Source: CAIYRG01 sp963747255 | Lineage (GTDB): Bacteria > Pseudomonadota > Alphaproteobacteria > Micropepsales > Micropepsaceae | Direction: 5' to 3' | DNA length: 64,000 nucleotides | NCBI GenBank assembly: GCA_963747255.1 | Contig: CAVVEG010000017.1 | Location: 496,001-560,000 of the forward strand | Part shown: piece after piece, positions 8,158 through 17,295 of the stretch | How positions within the stretch are numbered: position 1 is the first letter of the stretch | Layout of the letters: each line of letters begins with the position of its first letter | Position numbers and translations under genes: made by a program | Notes under the pieces: model-generated | Database searches by the model: none | What the model was told of the DNA's origin: nothing | What the model saw: the letters and a program-made list of their open reading frames with translations, nothing else

Positions 8158-9231
8158 TCAGCTCTGCTGCCAGTGGTAGCGGCTGATGATGTTCTTCGGA
8201 TCGAGCGACAAGCCCCTCGCGGCACTTCCGGGCTTGCCGGCAAAACCAACCGTATTGCCGTCGAGAATGACCTCGACGGCTCCGGCATCCGGAACGCTCA
8301 GCTTCAATCCGGCGAGGTTGGGAACGCGATATGTATCCCCTGACCCAAGATTGCGATCGATGAAGACGTGGTTGCGGTTACCGAGCACGGCGATATGGAT
8401 AGGGCGGTGCACGCGCAGCACAACCCGCGAATTCCGGTTCAGCGTGCCGTATTGTTCTCCCAGTGGGAGCTGCGCGTTCAGGTTCGGGGGCGGTTCGGCA
8501 ACGGCGGAAACAGGCTGTGCCGGGGTGGGCGCAGGCAACGGAGCGGATTCGATTACAGGGGCGGGGTCCGCCGGCGGAAGGAGCGCGGTTTCGTGCGGTG
8601 CGGCTGCGGATTGGCGCGGTGTTTCACTCGGGTGCGGCGCAATTTTTGGGGAAGTGAAAGGGACTTCCGCCGCCAGACGCGCCGGCACGGGAATAACCGG
8701 CGCCGGAGCAACGTGCCGGGCGAAAGAAACGACGTAATAGCCAGTATAGATCAGTACCGCGATCATCAGTCCAGCGACGATATGTTGCGGGGCAAGGGTC
8801 GCCGACAGAGAGCGCAGCGCCATCAGGGGCGCCTTCACATTGTGGGGTTGATCAATCGGCCCTTCCGGCTGCTCTCTGTATTCGAGCGGGGCGGCCGCAC
8901 CAATAACTGGCAGCGTGAGATCGGCGGCAGCCATTTCGGCCTTCAGGCGCGCAACATATTGCTCCGGATCGAGTCCGAGCCAGGTTGCATAGCTGCGGAC
9001 GAAACCGATCGCATAGGCGCGTCCGGGCAAAGCCTCGAAGCAGTTCTTTTCAATGGCCGCCAAATGGTGCGGGGCGATTTTGAGCTCTCGCCAGACATCC
9101 ATCACCATTTTGCCGTTGCGCTGCCGGGCCCTGCAGAGGTCTTGCCCGAGACTTCCCGGCGGCGGATCGGATTGGGCCTTCAGGCCCGGTTCGCCACCAA
9201 CATCCAGCGACAGTTGTTCCAACTCGGCCAT
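8158..9231 (-). CDS. RodZ-like protein: N-terminal HTH, one membrane segment, C-terminal DUF4115
   Basis: A 357-residue protein with the three-part RodZ architecture. A cytoplasmic HTH_25-type helix-turn-helix lies at about residues 26-95 (LGQDLCRARQ..., LPGRAYAIGFVRSYATWLGL). A single membrane segment spans about 150-170. A Pro/Ala-rich periplasmic linker leads to a DUF4115-like beta domain near 275-340 (TLNRNSRVVLRVHRPIHIAV, VPNLAGLKLSVPDAG). RodZ proteins link MreB to the cell-wall elongation machinery. The conserved neighbourhood for this gene in Alphaproteobacteria is upstream of ispG, but there (57969-58590) only a shortened copy is found. This distant full-length gene may therefore supply the function. 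It stands as a single leftward gene. Confidence 0.8.
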   Translation of the reverse strand: MAELEQLSLDVGGEPGLKAQSDPPPGSLGQDLCRARQRNGKMVMDVWRELKIAPHHLAAIEKNCFEALPGRAYAIGFVRSYATWLGLDPEQYVARLKAEMAAADLTLPVIGAAAPLEYREQPEGPIDQPHNVKAPLMALRSLSATLAPQHIVAGLMIAVLIYTGYYVVSFARHVAPAPVIPVPARLAAEVPFTSPKIAPHPSETPRQSAAAPHETALLPPADPAPVIESAPLPAPTPAQPVSAVAEPPPNLNAQLPLGEQYGTLNRNSRVVLRVHRPIHIAVLGNRNHVFIDRNLGSGDTYRVPNLAGLKLSVPDAGAVEVILDGNTVGFAGKPGSAARGLSLDPKNIISRYHWQQS

Positions 9232-9615
9232 TTCGCAACCCGTGGCCTTTCACCCATATGCAGCACGGCCCGCCTTCCGTGCGGCTGTGACCGATGGTTT
9301 TGACCCCCTTTACCGGCTCATCGAGCGGCAAAAACTGGAACGCACAGGCTGAACAGCCGATGAATAGGCCGTTCATATGGATCAACCATGGCAGGTATAT
9401 GGCAGCCCGACGGTGACGTTCAGGAAAATCGGCCCAGGGCCATGTGTTCAGCCCCCGTGAAGAACCGGTCATCAAAACGCTGCGCGGAAAACAGGCAGCC
9501 CCATTTTGCGGATTCGGATTGACGCGGCCCGACATGATGCCGTTAAAGCGAACTCTCAAACAGGCAGCGCAAAAGCCATCGCGCGCAAACCCGACCGCAA
9601 CTCTGATCCGGACAA
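9232..9615. other. Intergenic stretch between the RodZ-like and ClC genes
   Basis: This 384-base gap separates two divergently read genes and so should hold both promoters. I see no convincing coding frame, no recognisable -35/-10 pair that I would defend, and no strong hairpin. Confidence 0.5.
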
Positions 9616-11440
9616 ATGTCATCACAAGACGGAAAGTCGGGCGTGCGAGACCGGCCCGCATCGCAGAATCAGGCCCCTGCCCGGCGCATTGGACTGATCG
9701 CTGTGTCCGTTCTGGCGTTTGTGATCGGCATCATCACGGGTCTGGGCGCCGTATTGTTTCGTGATCTGATCGGCCTCATCCACAATCTGGCATTTCTGGG
9801 CCGGTTCGCGGTCCCGTATGACGCCAATCTCTTCACCCCTGCCAGTCCCTGGGGAGCATTGATCATTCTCGTCCCGGTGGCGGGAGCGGTTGGCGTAACC
9901 TTTCTCGTCTCGACATTCGCGCCCGAAGCGCGCGGGCATGGGGTTCCCGAAGTCATGGATGCCATCTACTACCGCGGCGGCGTGATTCGCCCGGTGGTTG
10001 CGGTGGTGAAATCACTGGCGTCCGCACTTGCGATCGGAACCGGATCGGCGGTTGGCCGTGAAGGGCCGATCATCCAGATCGGTTCGGCCATTGGATCGGC
10101 GGCCGGTCAGCTGATCGGGATAGCGGCGGGACAGCGCATCATCCTCGTCGCGGCCGGGGCCGGCGCGGGCATTGCCGCAACATTCAACACGCCGATCGGA
10201 GGCGTGCTGTTCGCCATTGAATTGATGATGCCAGAAGTCAGTGTAAGGACATTTCTTCCGGTGGCGATTTCCACTGGCACGGCCACTTTTGTTGGACGGC
10301 TGTTCTTCGGAACGCAGCCTGCTTTCGCCGTTCCCGCGTTGGCGCCGATGAGCACGGATGCGGGCGCAGCCGTCACGCTGGTGCTTTATACGCTCATGGG
10401 CAGCCTGATCGGGCTGGCGTCCACCCTCTTCATCCGTTCGTTGCACTTCGCGGAGGGCGCCTTCGATCGTATCCCGAATCGCTATCTGCGGCACATCACG
10501 GGCATGCTGCTGGTCGGCGTCATGATCTATGCGCTGTTTGTGGGACTCGGACATTATTACGTCGAAGGCGTCGGCTATGCGACGGTGCAAGCCATACTCG
10601 CGGGCCAACTGACCGCCGGATGGCTTCTGCTGTTTCTTTTTGTCTGCAAGCTTGCGGCAACTTCGGTGAGTCTGGGATCGGGCTCGTCGGGCGGGATATT
10701 CTCGCCCTCGCTGTTCATGGGTGCGGCGCTGGGCGGTGGTTTTGCAACGCTTGTCTCCTCCGCCGGCCTGCCGCTTCAGCCGGATGTTGCGAGTTTCGCG
10801 ATGGTCGGAATGGGGGCAATGGCCGGGGCCGGAACGGGTGCGGCGATGACGGCCGTGGCGATGATCTTCGAGATGACGCGCGATTATGACATCGTGCTTC
10901 CGATGATCCTCGCGGTGGCGGCCAGCCTTGGCGTTCGCCGGATGCTGTCGCGGGAAAATATCTACACGATGAAGCTGGTGGGACGCGGCCACGTGATTCC
11001 AAAAGCGCTGCACGCAAACATGTTTCTCGTGCGCCGCGCCCGGGAAGTGATGAATGCGGACATTCATGTGCTGCCGGACGATGCGAGTTTCGATGAATAT
11101 CTTCACGAAGCAGGCCGGGAAGGCACATTGCGGCACGCCGTGGTGAACTCGAGACGGAGCGATCTATGGCGTGATCCGGGTGAATACCGGATTACAGCGC
11201 GGCCTCGGGTCCAGGAACACCGGAATCAGGCTGGGGGATGTGGCCAGCCGAAATTTCATCGTTGTCCCGGGCAATGAGGTAATGTTCGACGTGATTGCTG
11301 AGATGTGGAAGCAGGGGGCGATCATGGCCGTGGTTGTGCGCAATGGGCGGTTCACGGCGGCCGATCGGGTCATCGGTGTGATTACCAAGGAGCATGTGGC
11401 CGATTCGGTTGCGGAAAGCGTTCAGCACTATCCCGGTTGA
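9616..11440 (+). pseudogene. ClC-family chloride channel/antiporter with C-terminal CBS domains, single frameshift
   Basis: The first frame (from the ATG at 9616) covers the whole membrane part and the first CBS region. It has RGHGVPEVMDAIYYRGG, then GREGP (residues 147-151, with the gating Glu149), and a later GSGSSGGIFSPSLFMGAALG chloride-path segment. After about 11146-11155 the correct reading passes to the +1 frame (GAIYGVIRVNTGLQRG), which ends at 11440 with a second CBS-like part, giving roughly 607 residues. One extra base near 11155 explains the change. ClC proteins move chloride, often in exchange for protons, across the inner membrane. Whether the shift is real decay or a sequence error cannot be told here; if real, only the CBS end is lost. 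Confidence 0.85.
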
Positions 11441-11503
11441 GACGATTTCGACGAATGGGGTTGTTCGCGAAAACCCGGAGCAGGTGGGCGGGAACAGCAG
11501 TTC

Positions 11504-11863
11504 ATGAAATCCGCAAATTCGCGCCAGACAGAAAAATTCTGGTTTGCAGTTTTTGTGACCGCGATGTTCGCTTTGGGCCTGTCGGGCGGCCGAGCCGCTT
11601 ACCAGTGGTGGCAAAACGGGATCGTGGTGCGAAACGCAGAAGCCGATGTGCGGAAGACACTGATCGATCCGGCCGACGTATCATTTCGCGAAATTCGAAT
11701 CGTGAGACGCGGAACCGGAGAGGCCGTGTGTGGCCAGGTGGCCACGGACCAGTTCGGCGCTCACGCCGGATTCAGCGATTTCGTCTGGGCGCAAGACATC
11801 GGGGCCATGGTCCGCGGAATCGATCCGCGATATCAGCAGCTGTGGGGCGAATGGTGCAGATAG
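11504..11863 (+). CDS. Small membrane-anchored hypothetical protein
   Basis: A 119-residue protein with one N-terminal hydrophobic segment (FWFAVFVTAMFALGLS, about residues 12-27) and a soluble remainder that would be periplasmic. The soluble part includes DVRKTLIDPADVSFREIRIV and GEAVCGQV, a pattern like short uncharacterised proteins in which a conserved Cys follows a beta strand. Upstream spacing to the ClC end is 63 bases on the same strand. A strong hairpin follows the stop codon. I do not recognise a named family, and the function is unknown. Confidence 0.65.
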   Translation: MKSANSRQTEKFWFAVFVTAMFALGLSGGRAAYQWWQNGIVVRNAEADVRKTLIDPADVSFREIRIVRRGTGEAVCGQVATDQFGAHAGFSDFVWAQDIGAMVRGIDPRYQQLWGEWCR

Positions 11864-11893
11864 TGTGATGGCCCGCATTGGCGGGCCATCACA
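11864..11893. terminator. Perfect 13-bp hairpin between convergent genes
   Basis: TGTGATGGCCCGC (11864-11876) pairs perfectly with GCGGGCCATCACA (11881-11893) across a four-base loop. It lies between the plus-strand gene ending at 11863 and the minus-strand cytochrome gene ending at 11901, so it can terminate both transcripts. No long T tract follows on either side, so it may instead act as a 3-prime stabilising structure. Confidence 0.7.
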
Positions 11894-11900
11894 GATCGCG

Positions 11901-12479
11901 TCAGTACCAGCTGGGCTTTTTCGGATCCGCCGGATAGACCGGCTTGGCCGGAACGAAGCCATCCCGATTCGGCATCACGACCTTCGGCAAAGTGGTCGCA
12001 TCCATCACGTCGGTCTCTTTGATGATGCCGTTACGGTAGTAGAGAAACGCGACCAGCGCGTAAACTTCGTCCGGTTTCAGCGATCCGGGATTACTCGCGG
12101 GCATTGCGCGGTTGATATAGTCCCACGCAATTGTCGGATAGGGATAAAAGCTCGGCCCGGAGATCTCGTTATCCTTGAACAAGCCCTGATGCGGCTGGCC
12201 GGGCTTTCCGACGGTCAGACTGCGGACAGGGCCTTTTTCCCCGTTGACGCCGTGGCAAACCTGGCAGCGCTGCGCAAAGATCAGCGCGCCTTCTTTTGGG
12301 GTTCCACGTCCGGGCGGCAGCTCTTTTCCCTCCGGCCCCACGATGTGGTCGAAGCGCTGGATCTGGTCCTGGGTCAGCGGCGTGCCGACGTTGGGAAAGT
12401 TGCGCGCCTGCGCCGCCAGCACGGCTGCCGGCGCTGCGAGCACCATCACCGGCACGAGAAATTTAAATGAACATCGCAT
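11901..12479 (-). CDS. Periplasmic c-type cytochrome (partner of the SoxC/SorA-like dehydrogenase)
   Basis: A 192-residue protein with a Sec signal peptide (FKFLVPVMVLAAPAAVLA) and one heme c attachment motif, CQVCH, at residues 72-76. It is a monoheme cytochrome c in the periplasm. Its start overlaps the end of the molybdenum dehydrogenase gene by 17 bases, so the two are translationally coupled, and it is probably the electron acceptor of that enzyme. This arrangement resembles SorAB and SoxCD. SoxD is normally longer with two hemes, so a SorB-like role fits the size better. The stop lies just beyond the hairpin at 11864-11893. Confidence 0.85.
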   Translation of the reverse strand: MRCSFKFLVPVMVLAAPAAVLAAQARNFPNVGTPLTQDQIQRFDHIVGPEGKELPPGRGTPKEGALIFAQRCQVCHGVNGEKGPVRSLTVGKPGQPHQGLFKDNEISGPSFYPYPTIAWDYINRAMPASNPGSLKPDEVYALVAFLYYRNGIIKETDVMDATTLPKVVMPNRDGFVPAKPVYPADPKKPSWY

Positions 12480-13779
12480 CGGAAATGCTCCCGTCACGCT
12501 CGATCTTCCAGGGTTGGATGGCATTGAAATGAATGGCGCGGGGTTTCTGCTTCTTTTTCCAGTCTTCCAGCGGGATTTCCCAGTATTTGCTCAAATCCGC
12601 GAGGGTGGGCTGAACGTCACCGGTTTCATCGGTACAGCGGGACTGGATGATCGCCTCCTGACCGGTCCACTCCCAGTCATAGCGGAAGCGGGTATGCGCC
12701 TTGGAATGCACAGGGTCCTGAATCTTCGCATCGCGCCAATTGCGGCCGCCATCGGTGGATATTTCCACTCTGGCGATCTTGCCGGCGCCGGACCAGGCGA
12801 GGCCGGTGATTTCGACATAGCCTTTTGCGGGCATGGTGAGCCCGGCTGAGGGGCGCGTAATCACGGATTTCGGGGCCCACTGGAAATGGTACCAGCGCGA
12901 CTTGCCGCCGATATCGGGTCTGATGACCGAGTGATTCATGCTTTCGTTCCAGGTCATGTAGGGCTGATCCACGACCTTTATATGTTTCAGGTATTTGACG
13001 TTAAAGGGCCCTTCAAAACCGGGGACGATCAGGCGCAGGGGAAAGCCCTGCTCGGGACGGATCGGTTCGCCATTCTGGTAGTAGGCGACCAGGCAGTCAT
13101 CCATGCCCTTCGCCAGCGGACAGGTGTGGGTGAATTTGCCCGGGTCGCCGCCTTCCGAAACCAGCCAGCTCGCATCCTTTTTCAACCCGGCCTCGTTCAG
13201 CAACACGGAAAGCGGGACGCCGGTCCATTCGCTGCAACTGGCCATTCCGTGTACGAACTGAACCGGCAAACCCATCTTCGGATCGTCCGCGCCATGGATG
13301 CCGGGGGAGCTGTTGGCGTGGCATTCGACGAAATGGACCCGGGATACCGAAGGCAGGCGCTTCAACTCGTCTATGGAGAAACTCAGGGGCCGGTCGACCA
13401 GGCCGTGGATCGTAAGGCTATGATCCCGTGGATCGAGGTCGGGAAATTCGGAGGAGTGCTGCTGCACGAAATGGAGCGGCGCCGGCGTAATGATGCCGCC
13501 ATATTCGTGGAGCGGCGTATAGAAGGTGATGTGATCGACGCTCATTCTCACCCCGCGGAAGCTGTTCGCATAACGCGAGGGCCGGCCATAGGCGTAGGTG
13601 CCGTCTTCAAATTCGCCGGACTGGTCGTGGGCGTGGGTGTCCTCGGGTCGGGTGGCAGCCCCGGCCGCCAGGCCTTTGGCGGACCATTCCGCGCCGGTCG
13701 CAATGCCGGCGGCGCCGGCCGCAATACCGGCAGCAGCGTGCTTCAGGAAGCGCCTACGGCCTACATCATTGGAATCCAT
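12463..13779 (-). CDS. Tat-exported molybdenum dehydrogenase of the SoxC / sulfite oxidase family
   Basis: A 438-residue protein starting at an ATG preceded by GGAGACAATC. It has a twin-arginine signal (GRRRFLK, residues 7-13), and therefore probably folds around its molybdopterin before export. The oxidoreductase molybdopterin domain includes HFVECHANSS, where Cys153 matches the Mo-ligand cysteine of sulfite oxidases. A C-terminal Mo-co dimerisation domain follows (ARVEISTDGGRNWRDAKI). Family knowledge suggests oxidation of sulfite or protein-bound sulfane sulfur with electrons passed to a c-type cytochrome, here the overlapping downstream gene. SoxXYZAB are absent from the window, so a stand-alone sulfite dehydrogenase role is more likely than a full Sox pathway. 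Exact substrate is inferred. Confidence 0.88.
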   Translation of the reverse strand: MDSNDVGRRRFLKHAAAGIAAGAAGIATGAEWSAKGLAAGAATRPEDTHAHDQSGEFEDGTYAYGRPSRYANSFRGVRMSVDHITFYTPLHEYGGIITPAPLHFVQQHSSEFPDLDPRDHSLTIHGLVDRPLSFSIDELKRLPSVSRVHFVECHANSSPGIHGADDPKMGLPVQFVHGMASCSEWTGVPLSVLLNEAGLKKDASWLVSEGGDPGKFTHTCPLAKGMDDCLVAYYQNGEPIRPEQGFPLRLIVPGFEGPFNVKYLKHIKVVDQPYMTWNESMNHSVIRPDIGGKSRWYHFQWAPKSVITRPSAGLTMPAKGYVEITGLAWSGAGKIARVEISTDGGRNWRDAKIQDPVHSKAHTRFRYDWEWTGQEAIIQSRCTDETGDVQPTLADLSKYWEIPLEDWKKKQKPRAIHFNAIQPWKIERDGSISDAMFI

Positions 13780-13914
13780 GATTGTCTCCTGTGATTCCGG
13801 GTTTGCGAAGAATTTCAGCAACGCCCACCGTACCCACGGCACAACTACAAAGTGTTCGGTAAAACCGACAGGCTGTCAACACGACTTCGGTCGCGATCAT
13901 CACGATGCCACCGG

Positions 13915-14523
13915 TCACAGGCTGGACAGGTAGCGCGCCATCGCATCCCGTTGGGCGGGCGAAAACCCCTTCATGATTTGCACCATGTCGGGATCATTGG
14001 TGCGCTCGCCATCGGCAAAGCGGCGCATTGCCTCGACCAGATATTCGTAGCTTTGGCCGGCGAGCCGCGGGGTCGCCTTGCCTTCGGCCTGAACCGCACC
14101 AAGGAAGTTCTGCTGATGACAGGCCGCGCAGACGGCGACTTCCTTTGGCGGCGCGGCGGCGGCCCCGCCGGACCGCCCCGGCCAGGTCCTTTTGGCAAAA
14201 ACGCCCGCGGCAGCGCCGAGGTCCGCGGGTTCAACCGTCCTTGACATCCAGGCCATGACTTCGTTGGCGCGATCTCCGCTCTGGAAGTCATGCAGTTCCT
14301 TCTCGAGATAGGTTTCCTGCTGACCCCAGATGATCGGAATGCTTGCATTTTTCGGCGCGCCCTTATCACCGTGGCAGGTGCTGCACACCTGCAATCGGGC
14401 GCCGAGCACGCGAGCCTCCGGGGCGGGGCGGCCCAACTCGTCGGATATATCCCCGGCCGCATTTGCGGGCGCTGCCAGCGCCGCCAGAATGGTCAGAACG
14501 CCGAAAACAATCGGTGTACGCAT
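13915..14523 (-). CDS. Diheme cytochrome c4/c553-like protein
   Basis: A 202-residue secreted protein: signal peptide to about residue 23, then two heme c motifs, CSTCH (47-51) and CAACH (132-136). This gives two cytochrome c domains in tandem as in cytochrome c4 (APKNASIPIIWGQQETYLEK is the typical follow-on sequence). The ATG at 14523 has a strong GGGAGGGGAG ribosome-binding site. It lies upstream of the molybdenum dehydrogenase on the same strand with a gap of about 135 bases. It may carry electrons from that system to a terminal oxidase. Specific partners are inferred from position only. Confidence 0.88.
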   Translation of the reverse strand: MRTPIVFGVLTILAALAAPANAAGDISDELGRPAPEARVLGARLQVCSTCHGDKGAPKNASIPIIWGQQETYLEKELHDFQSGDRANEVMAWMSRTVEPADLGAAAGVFAKRTWPGRSGGAAAAPPKEVAVCAACHQQNFLGAVQAEGKATPRLAGQSYEYLVEAMRRFADGERTNDPDMVQIMKGFSPAQRDAMARYLSSL

Positions 14524-14562
14524 GAATTCTCCCCTCCCAGGGTTTCCTCGATGGCGGTGGTT

Positions 14563-15234
14563 TCAGCCTCCGGCGCAATAGGTACAGCCTGCTTCCTGTG
14601 CGCGGTTGACGCCCCAGGTCCCCGAAGGGATGACGGTGACGCCCGGAAGCAAATTGGCGGCCCATTCCCTGAACGCATCTTCCGGCGTCACGCCGGCATT
14701 TCCGGCCCACCGGCGGCTCTGGCCGCGCAGGGCGACACCGCAGGCGCCCATGACCGTGCCCCGGGCGAGCAGATGATCGAGAGCGACATCGGCGTTCGCC
14801 AGCACACCGGGTTTGGGCTGGTACCACGGATTCTTCACGGCGGGCGCTTTGGTCTCCGGGTCGGTGATATGGAATGCTTCACCGATCCTGTATTTCGCCC
14901 AGATCGCGTTTCCAAGGGCGTAAGGCAGCCCCTGATGGCGGAAGATCATGACTGCAGTGGCGGATTGGTTTGGCCCGAGGAAGTTGTTTACAAAACCGAG
15001 TGGAAAGCCGTCATTGATGCCGTAGATGTCAAAAAGCTGCCGGTGCCGGGTGGTGAGCGTTCCCGGCCAGTCGGGGCCGTCCGACGGAGGTGTCTGGGCG
15101 CGCACGGGAATTGCCGAAAAACCGAACAGGCCGAGAGCGGAGGCAGCCGCGATGCGGCCGAAAAAGCTGCGACGTGGTGAAACCTCGCCTGTGTCATCAT
15201 TGAGATCGCGAATTTTGCCCTCCATCGTTGTCAT
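14563..15234 (-). CDS. Tat-exported DsrE-like protein
   Basis: About 223 residues. The N-terminus has a twin-arginine signal (SPRRSFFG followed by a hydrophobic stretch). The mature part resembles exported DsrE/DsrF-fold proteins: ATAVMIFRHQGLPYALGN in the first half, then LLARGTVMGACGVALRG with a single Cys where DsrE-type proteins keep a functional Cys, and NLLPGVTVIPSGTWGV. It ends in a Cys pair, CTYC. It is arranged with the cytochromes and the SoxC-like enzyme and may handle sulfur. The gene at 15420, on the other strand, is its diverged paralogue. The family assignment rests on pattern memory. The start could also be at 15225. Confidence 0.65.
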   Translation of the reverse strand: MTTMEGKIRDLNDDTGEVSPRRSFFGRIAAASALGLFGFSAIPVRAQTPPSDGPDWPGTLTTRHRQLFDIYGINDGFPLGFVNNFLGPNQSATAVMIFRHQGLPYALGNAIWAKYRIGEAFHITDPETKAPAVKNPWYQPKPGVLANADVALDHLLARGTVMGACGVALRGQSRRWAGNAGVTPEDAFREWAANLLPGVTVIPSGTWGVNRAQEAGCTYCAGG

Positions 15235-15419
15235 AGGCACGCCGGTGCGCTTGAACTGCTGAATCCGTTGCCCCTGCCCTGCCCGTAAGCCGGTTTTGGA
15301 ACGATAACATTCCGATGGATTGGCGATAAGAGCATTTGCAGGAGAAATTGGCATCGCGGACGGTTAAATTGCCGGAGTCCGGCGCGCAGCCATAAACCCG
15401 TCTCGAGGAGATTCTGCCC

Positions 15420-16205
15420 ATGAATTGTGATCCCGATCGCCGTCTCGCGCTTATGGGACTCGGGGCCGTTGCCGGCGTTGCGGCTCTCGGCGACAACACC
15501 GCCATAGCCGCAAAGGCCTCAGGCGTGTGGCTGGCTGAAGGCGCGCGGACGCTGAAGGCGCTCCATGACCGGCTGAATGCCGCGCCACGCCGCCGCGATT
15601 TCAAAACCGTGCCGATGACGCTCGAAAACCAGGATTACTGGGATCACGAGGCTCTCACGGAACTCCTTGCCTATCGGAGCGGTCCGAAGCAGATCTGGGA
15701 TAACAAGGATCTCGCCGGACCCTGGCTCAACCTGATGCGGAATAATCTGAACGTGCAGATTCACTCGTTCAAGCGTCCCGATTTTCTGATCATCTCCGCC
15801 ACCCACGCATTGGCGCATCTGGCCATGTATGACGAAGCAACGTGGGACAAATATCAGCTGTCGAAACTCGCCGGCCCCGCATTTGCCACCAACACGTTGA
15901 TCGTGGAGCAGAATGCATCATCCGGCGACCCGAAAAATTACCAGGATCCGGAAGGTGCCTTTTCGCCCAGGAATAATTCCATTCCGGCGTTGCAGCGAAG
16001 GGGCGCAGTTTTCCTCGCCTGTCATAATTCGATCTGGGAGCAATCCGAGGCTTTGATCCGGAACGGCACGAATCCTGACAGGCTTTCGCACGAAGCGATG
16101 GCGGCGGAGTTGACCAATCATCTCATTCCGGATGTGGTGCTGACACCCGGCGCGGTGGCGACGCTCCTGTATTTTCAGGAGGCCGGGTACCACTACGCGA
16201 CCTAG
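15420..16205 (+). CDS. Exported DsrE-like protein, paralogue of the divergent neighbour
   Basis: A 261-residue protein with a short Tat-like N-terminus (DRRLALMGLGAVAG). The ATG follows a GAGGAG site. The body repeats the layout of the protein at 14563: a central VQIHSFKRPDFLIISATHA segment, a RRGAVFLACHNSIWEQ segment with one Cys in the matching place, and a C-terminal LIPDVVLTPGAVATLLYFQ block. This indicates an old duplication. It heads a rightward run of genes (15420-20526) and shares the 185-base promoter region with the leftward cytochrome cluster. Such proteins are often labelled only as Tat-pathway proteins. A sulfur-related role is a guess from the neighbours. Confidence 0.65.
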   Translation: MNCDPDRRLALMGLGAVAGVAALGDNTAIAAKASGVWLAEGARTLKALHDRLNAAPRRRDFKTVPMTLENQDYWDHEALTELLAYRSGPKQIWDNKDLAGPWLNLMRNNLNVQIHSFKRPDFLIISATHALAHLAMYDEATWDKYQLSKLAGPAFATNTLIVEQNASSGDPKNYQDPEGAFSPRNNSIPALQRRGAVFLACHNSIWEQSEALIRNGTNPDRLSHEAMAAELTNHLIPDVVLTPGAVATLLYFQEAGYHYAT

Positions 16206-16255
16206 CGCGACGGCCGCGACCAGTGATATCCTCAAATCTCCCAAGGGAGGGGTTC

Positions 16256-17173
16256 ATGGAAAATAAGCGAATTCCGCCGGAAGCGGTGGAACTGTATTCA
16301 CAGTTTATCCACGGCGAAATCAGTCGCCGTGCATTTTTCGATGGCGTCAAGCGTTACGCCGTCGCCGGTCTCACGACCACGGCGATTGTCGAGGCGTTGA
16401 TGCCGAACTATGCGCTGGGTCAGCAGATCGCCAAAAACGACGAGCGGATCAAGGCGAGCTATGAGACGGTGCCTTCGCCGAACGGCAACGGGTATATCCG
16501 TGGCTATTTTGTCCGTCCGTTCAGCGCCGATTCGCGCGATGCGACTCCGGCGAAGCTGCCCGGCGTGATCATCGTTCATGAGAATCGCGGCCTTAATCCG
16601 CACACGGAAGACGTTGCACGGCGTTTTGCCCTGGAGAACTTCATGGCATTCGCGCCGGACGCGCTTTCGTCGGTCGGCGGTTATCCGGGCGACGACTACA
16701 GAGGCGGCGAATTATTCGCAAAGCTGGATGGCGGGAAACGGACGCAGGATTTCGTCGCCGCCGCGCGTTGGCTGAAGGCGCGCCCCGACTCCACGGGGAA
16801 GATCGCCGCGACAGGATTTTGCTTTGGCGGCTCCATGGCGAACACGCTTTCGGTCCTGCTGGGCCCGGATCTCGGGGCCGCTGCCCCGTTCTACGGCGGC
16901 GCGCCAAAGCCGGAAGACGTGCCAAAGATCAAGGCAGCGATCCTGATTTACCATGGCGCGCTCGACAAGGCTCTGAGCGGAGCATATCCGGCACAGGAAG
17001 CCGAATTGAAGAAAAACAACATCCGGTACGAAGGCCATATCTATCCGAATGCGGTTCATGGCTTCTTCAACGATGCGACGCCAGAACGCTACAACAAAGT
17101 AGCGGCGCAGCAGGCCTGGACGCGCACCATCGAGTGGTTCAACCAATATGTGCGTGGAGACGGAGCGGCGTAG
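16256..17173 (+). CDS. Secreted dienelactone hydrolase family protein (YghX-like)
   Basis: A 305-residue alpha/beta hydrolase. The N-terminus has a Tat-like ISRRAFF (residues 22-28) and a hydrophobic segment. The catalytic triad of dienelactone hydrolases is in place: nucleophile Cys189 in GFCFGGS, Asp237 in YHGALD and His268 in AVHGFFND. VHENRGLNPHTEDVARR is also typical. The ATG at 16256 follows AAGGGAGGGG, which settles the start against an upstream GTG. It is 50 bases downstream of the DsrE-like gene and probably in the same transcript. Family members hydrolyse lactone or ester substrates; the actual substrate is unknown. Confidence 0.9.
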   Translation: MENKRIPPEAVELYSQFIHGEISRRAFFDGVKRYAVAGLTTTAIVEALMPNYALGQQIAKNDERIKASYETVPSPNGNGYIRGYFVRPFSADSRDATPAKLPGVIIVHENRGLNPHTEDVARRFALENFMAFAPDALSSVGGYPGDDYRGGELFAKLDGGKRTQDFVAAARWLKARPDSTGKIAATGFCFGGSMANTLSVLLGPDLGAAAPFYGGAPKPEDVPKIKAAILIYHGALDKALSGAYPAQEAELKKNNIRYEGHIYPNAVHGFFNDATPERYNKVAAQQAWTRTIEWFNQYVRGDGAA

Positions 17174-17295
17174 CCCCAACTTATAGCCTTCCGATTCGGG
17201 GTGGTTCCAATACGGGACCACCCTCTCCTCCCCTACACTCGGCGGCTCCGGCAGAGTGTGATAATATGGTTTCCATAAAATGGGAGGAGGCCCTG

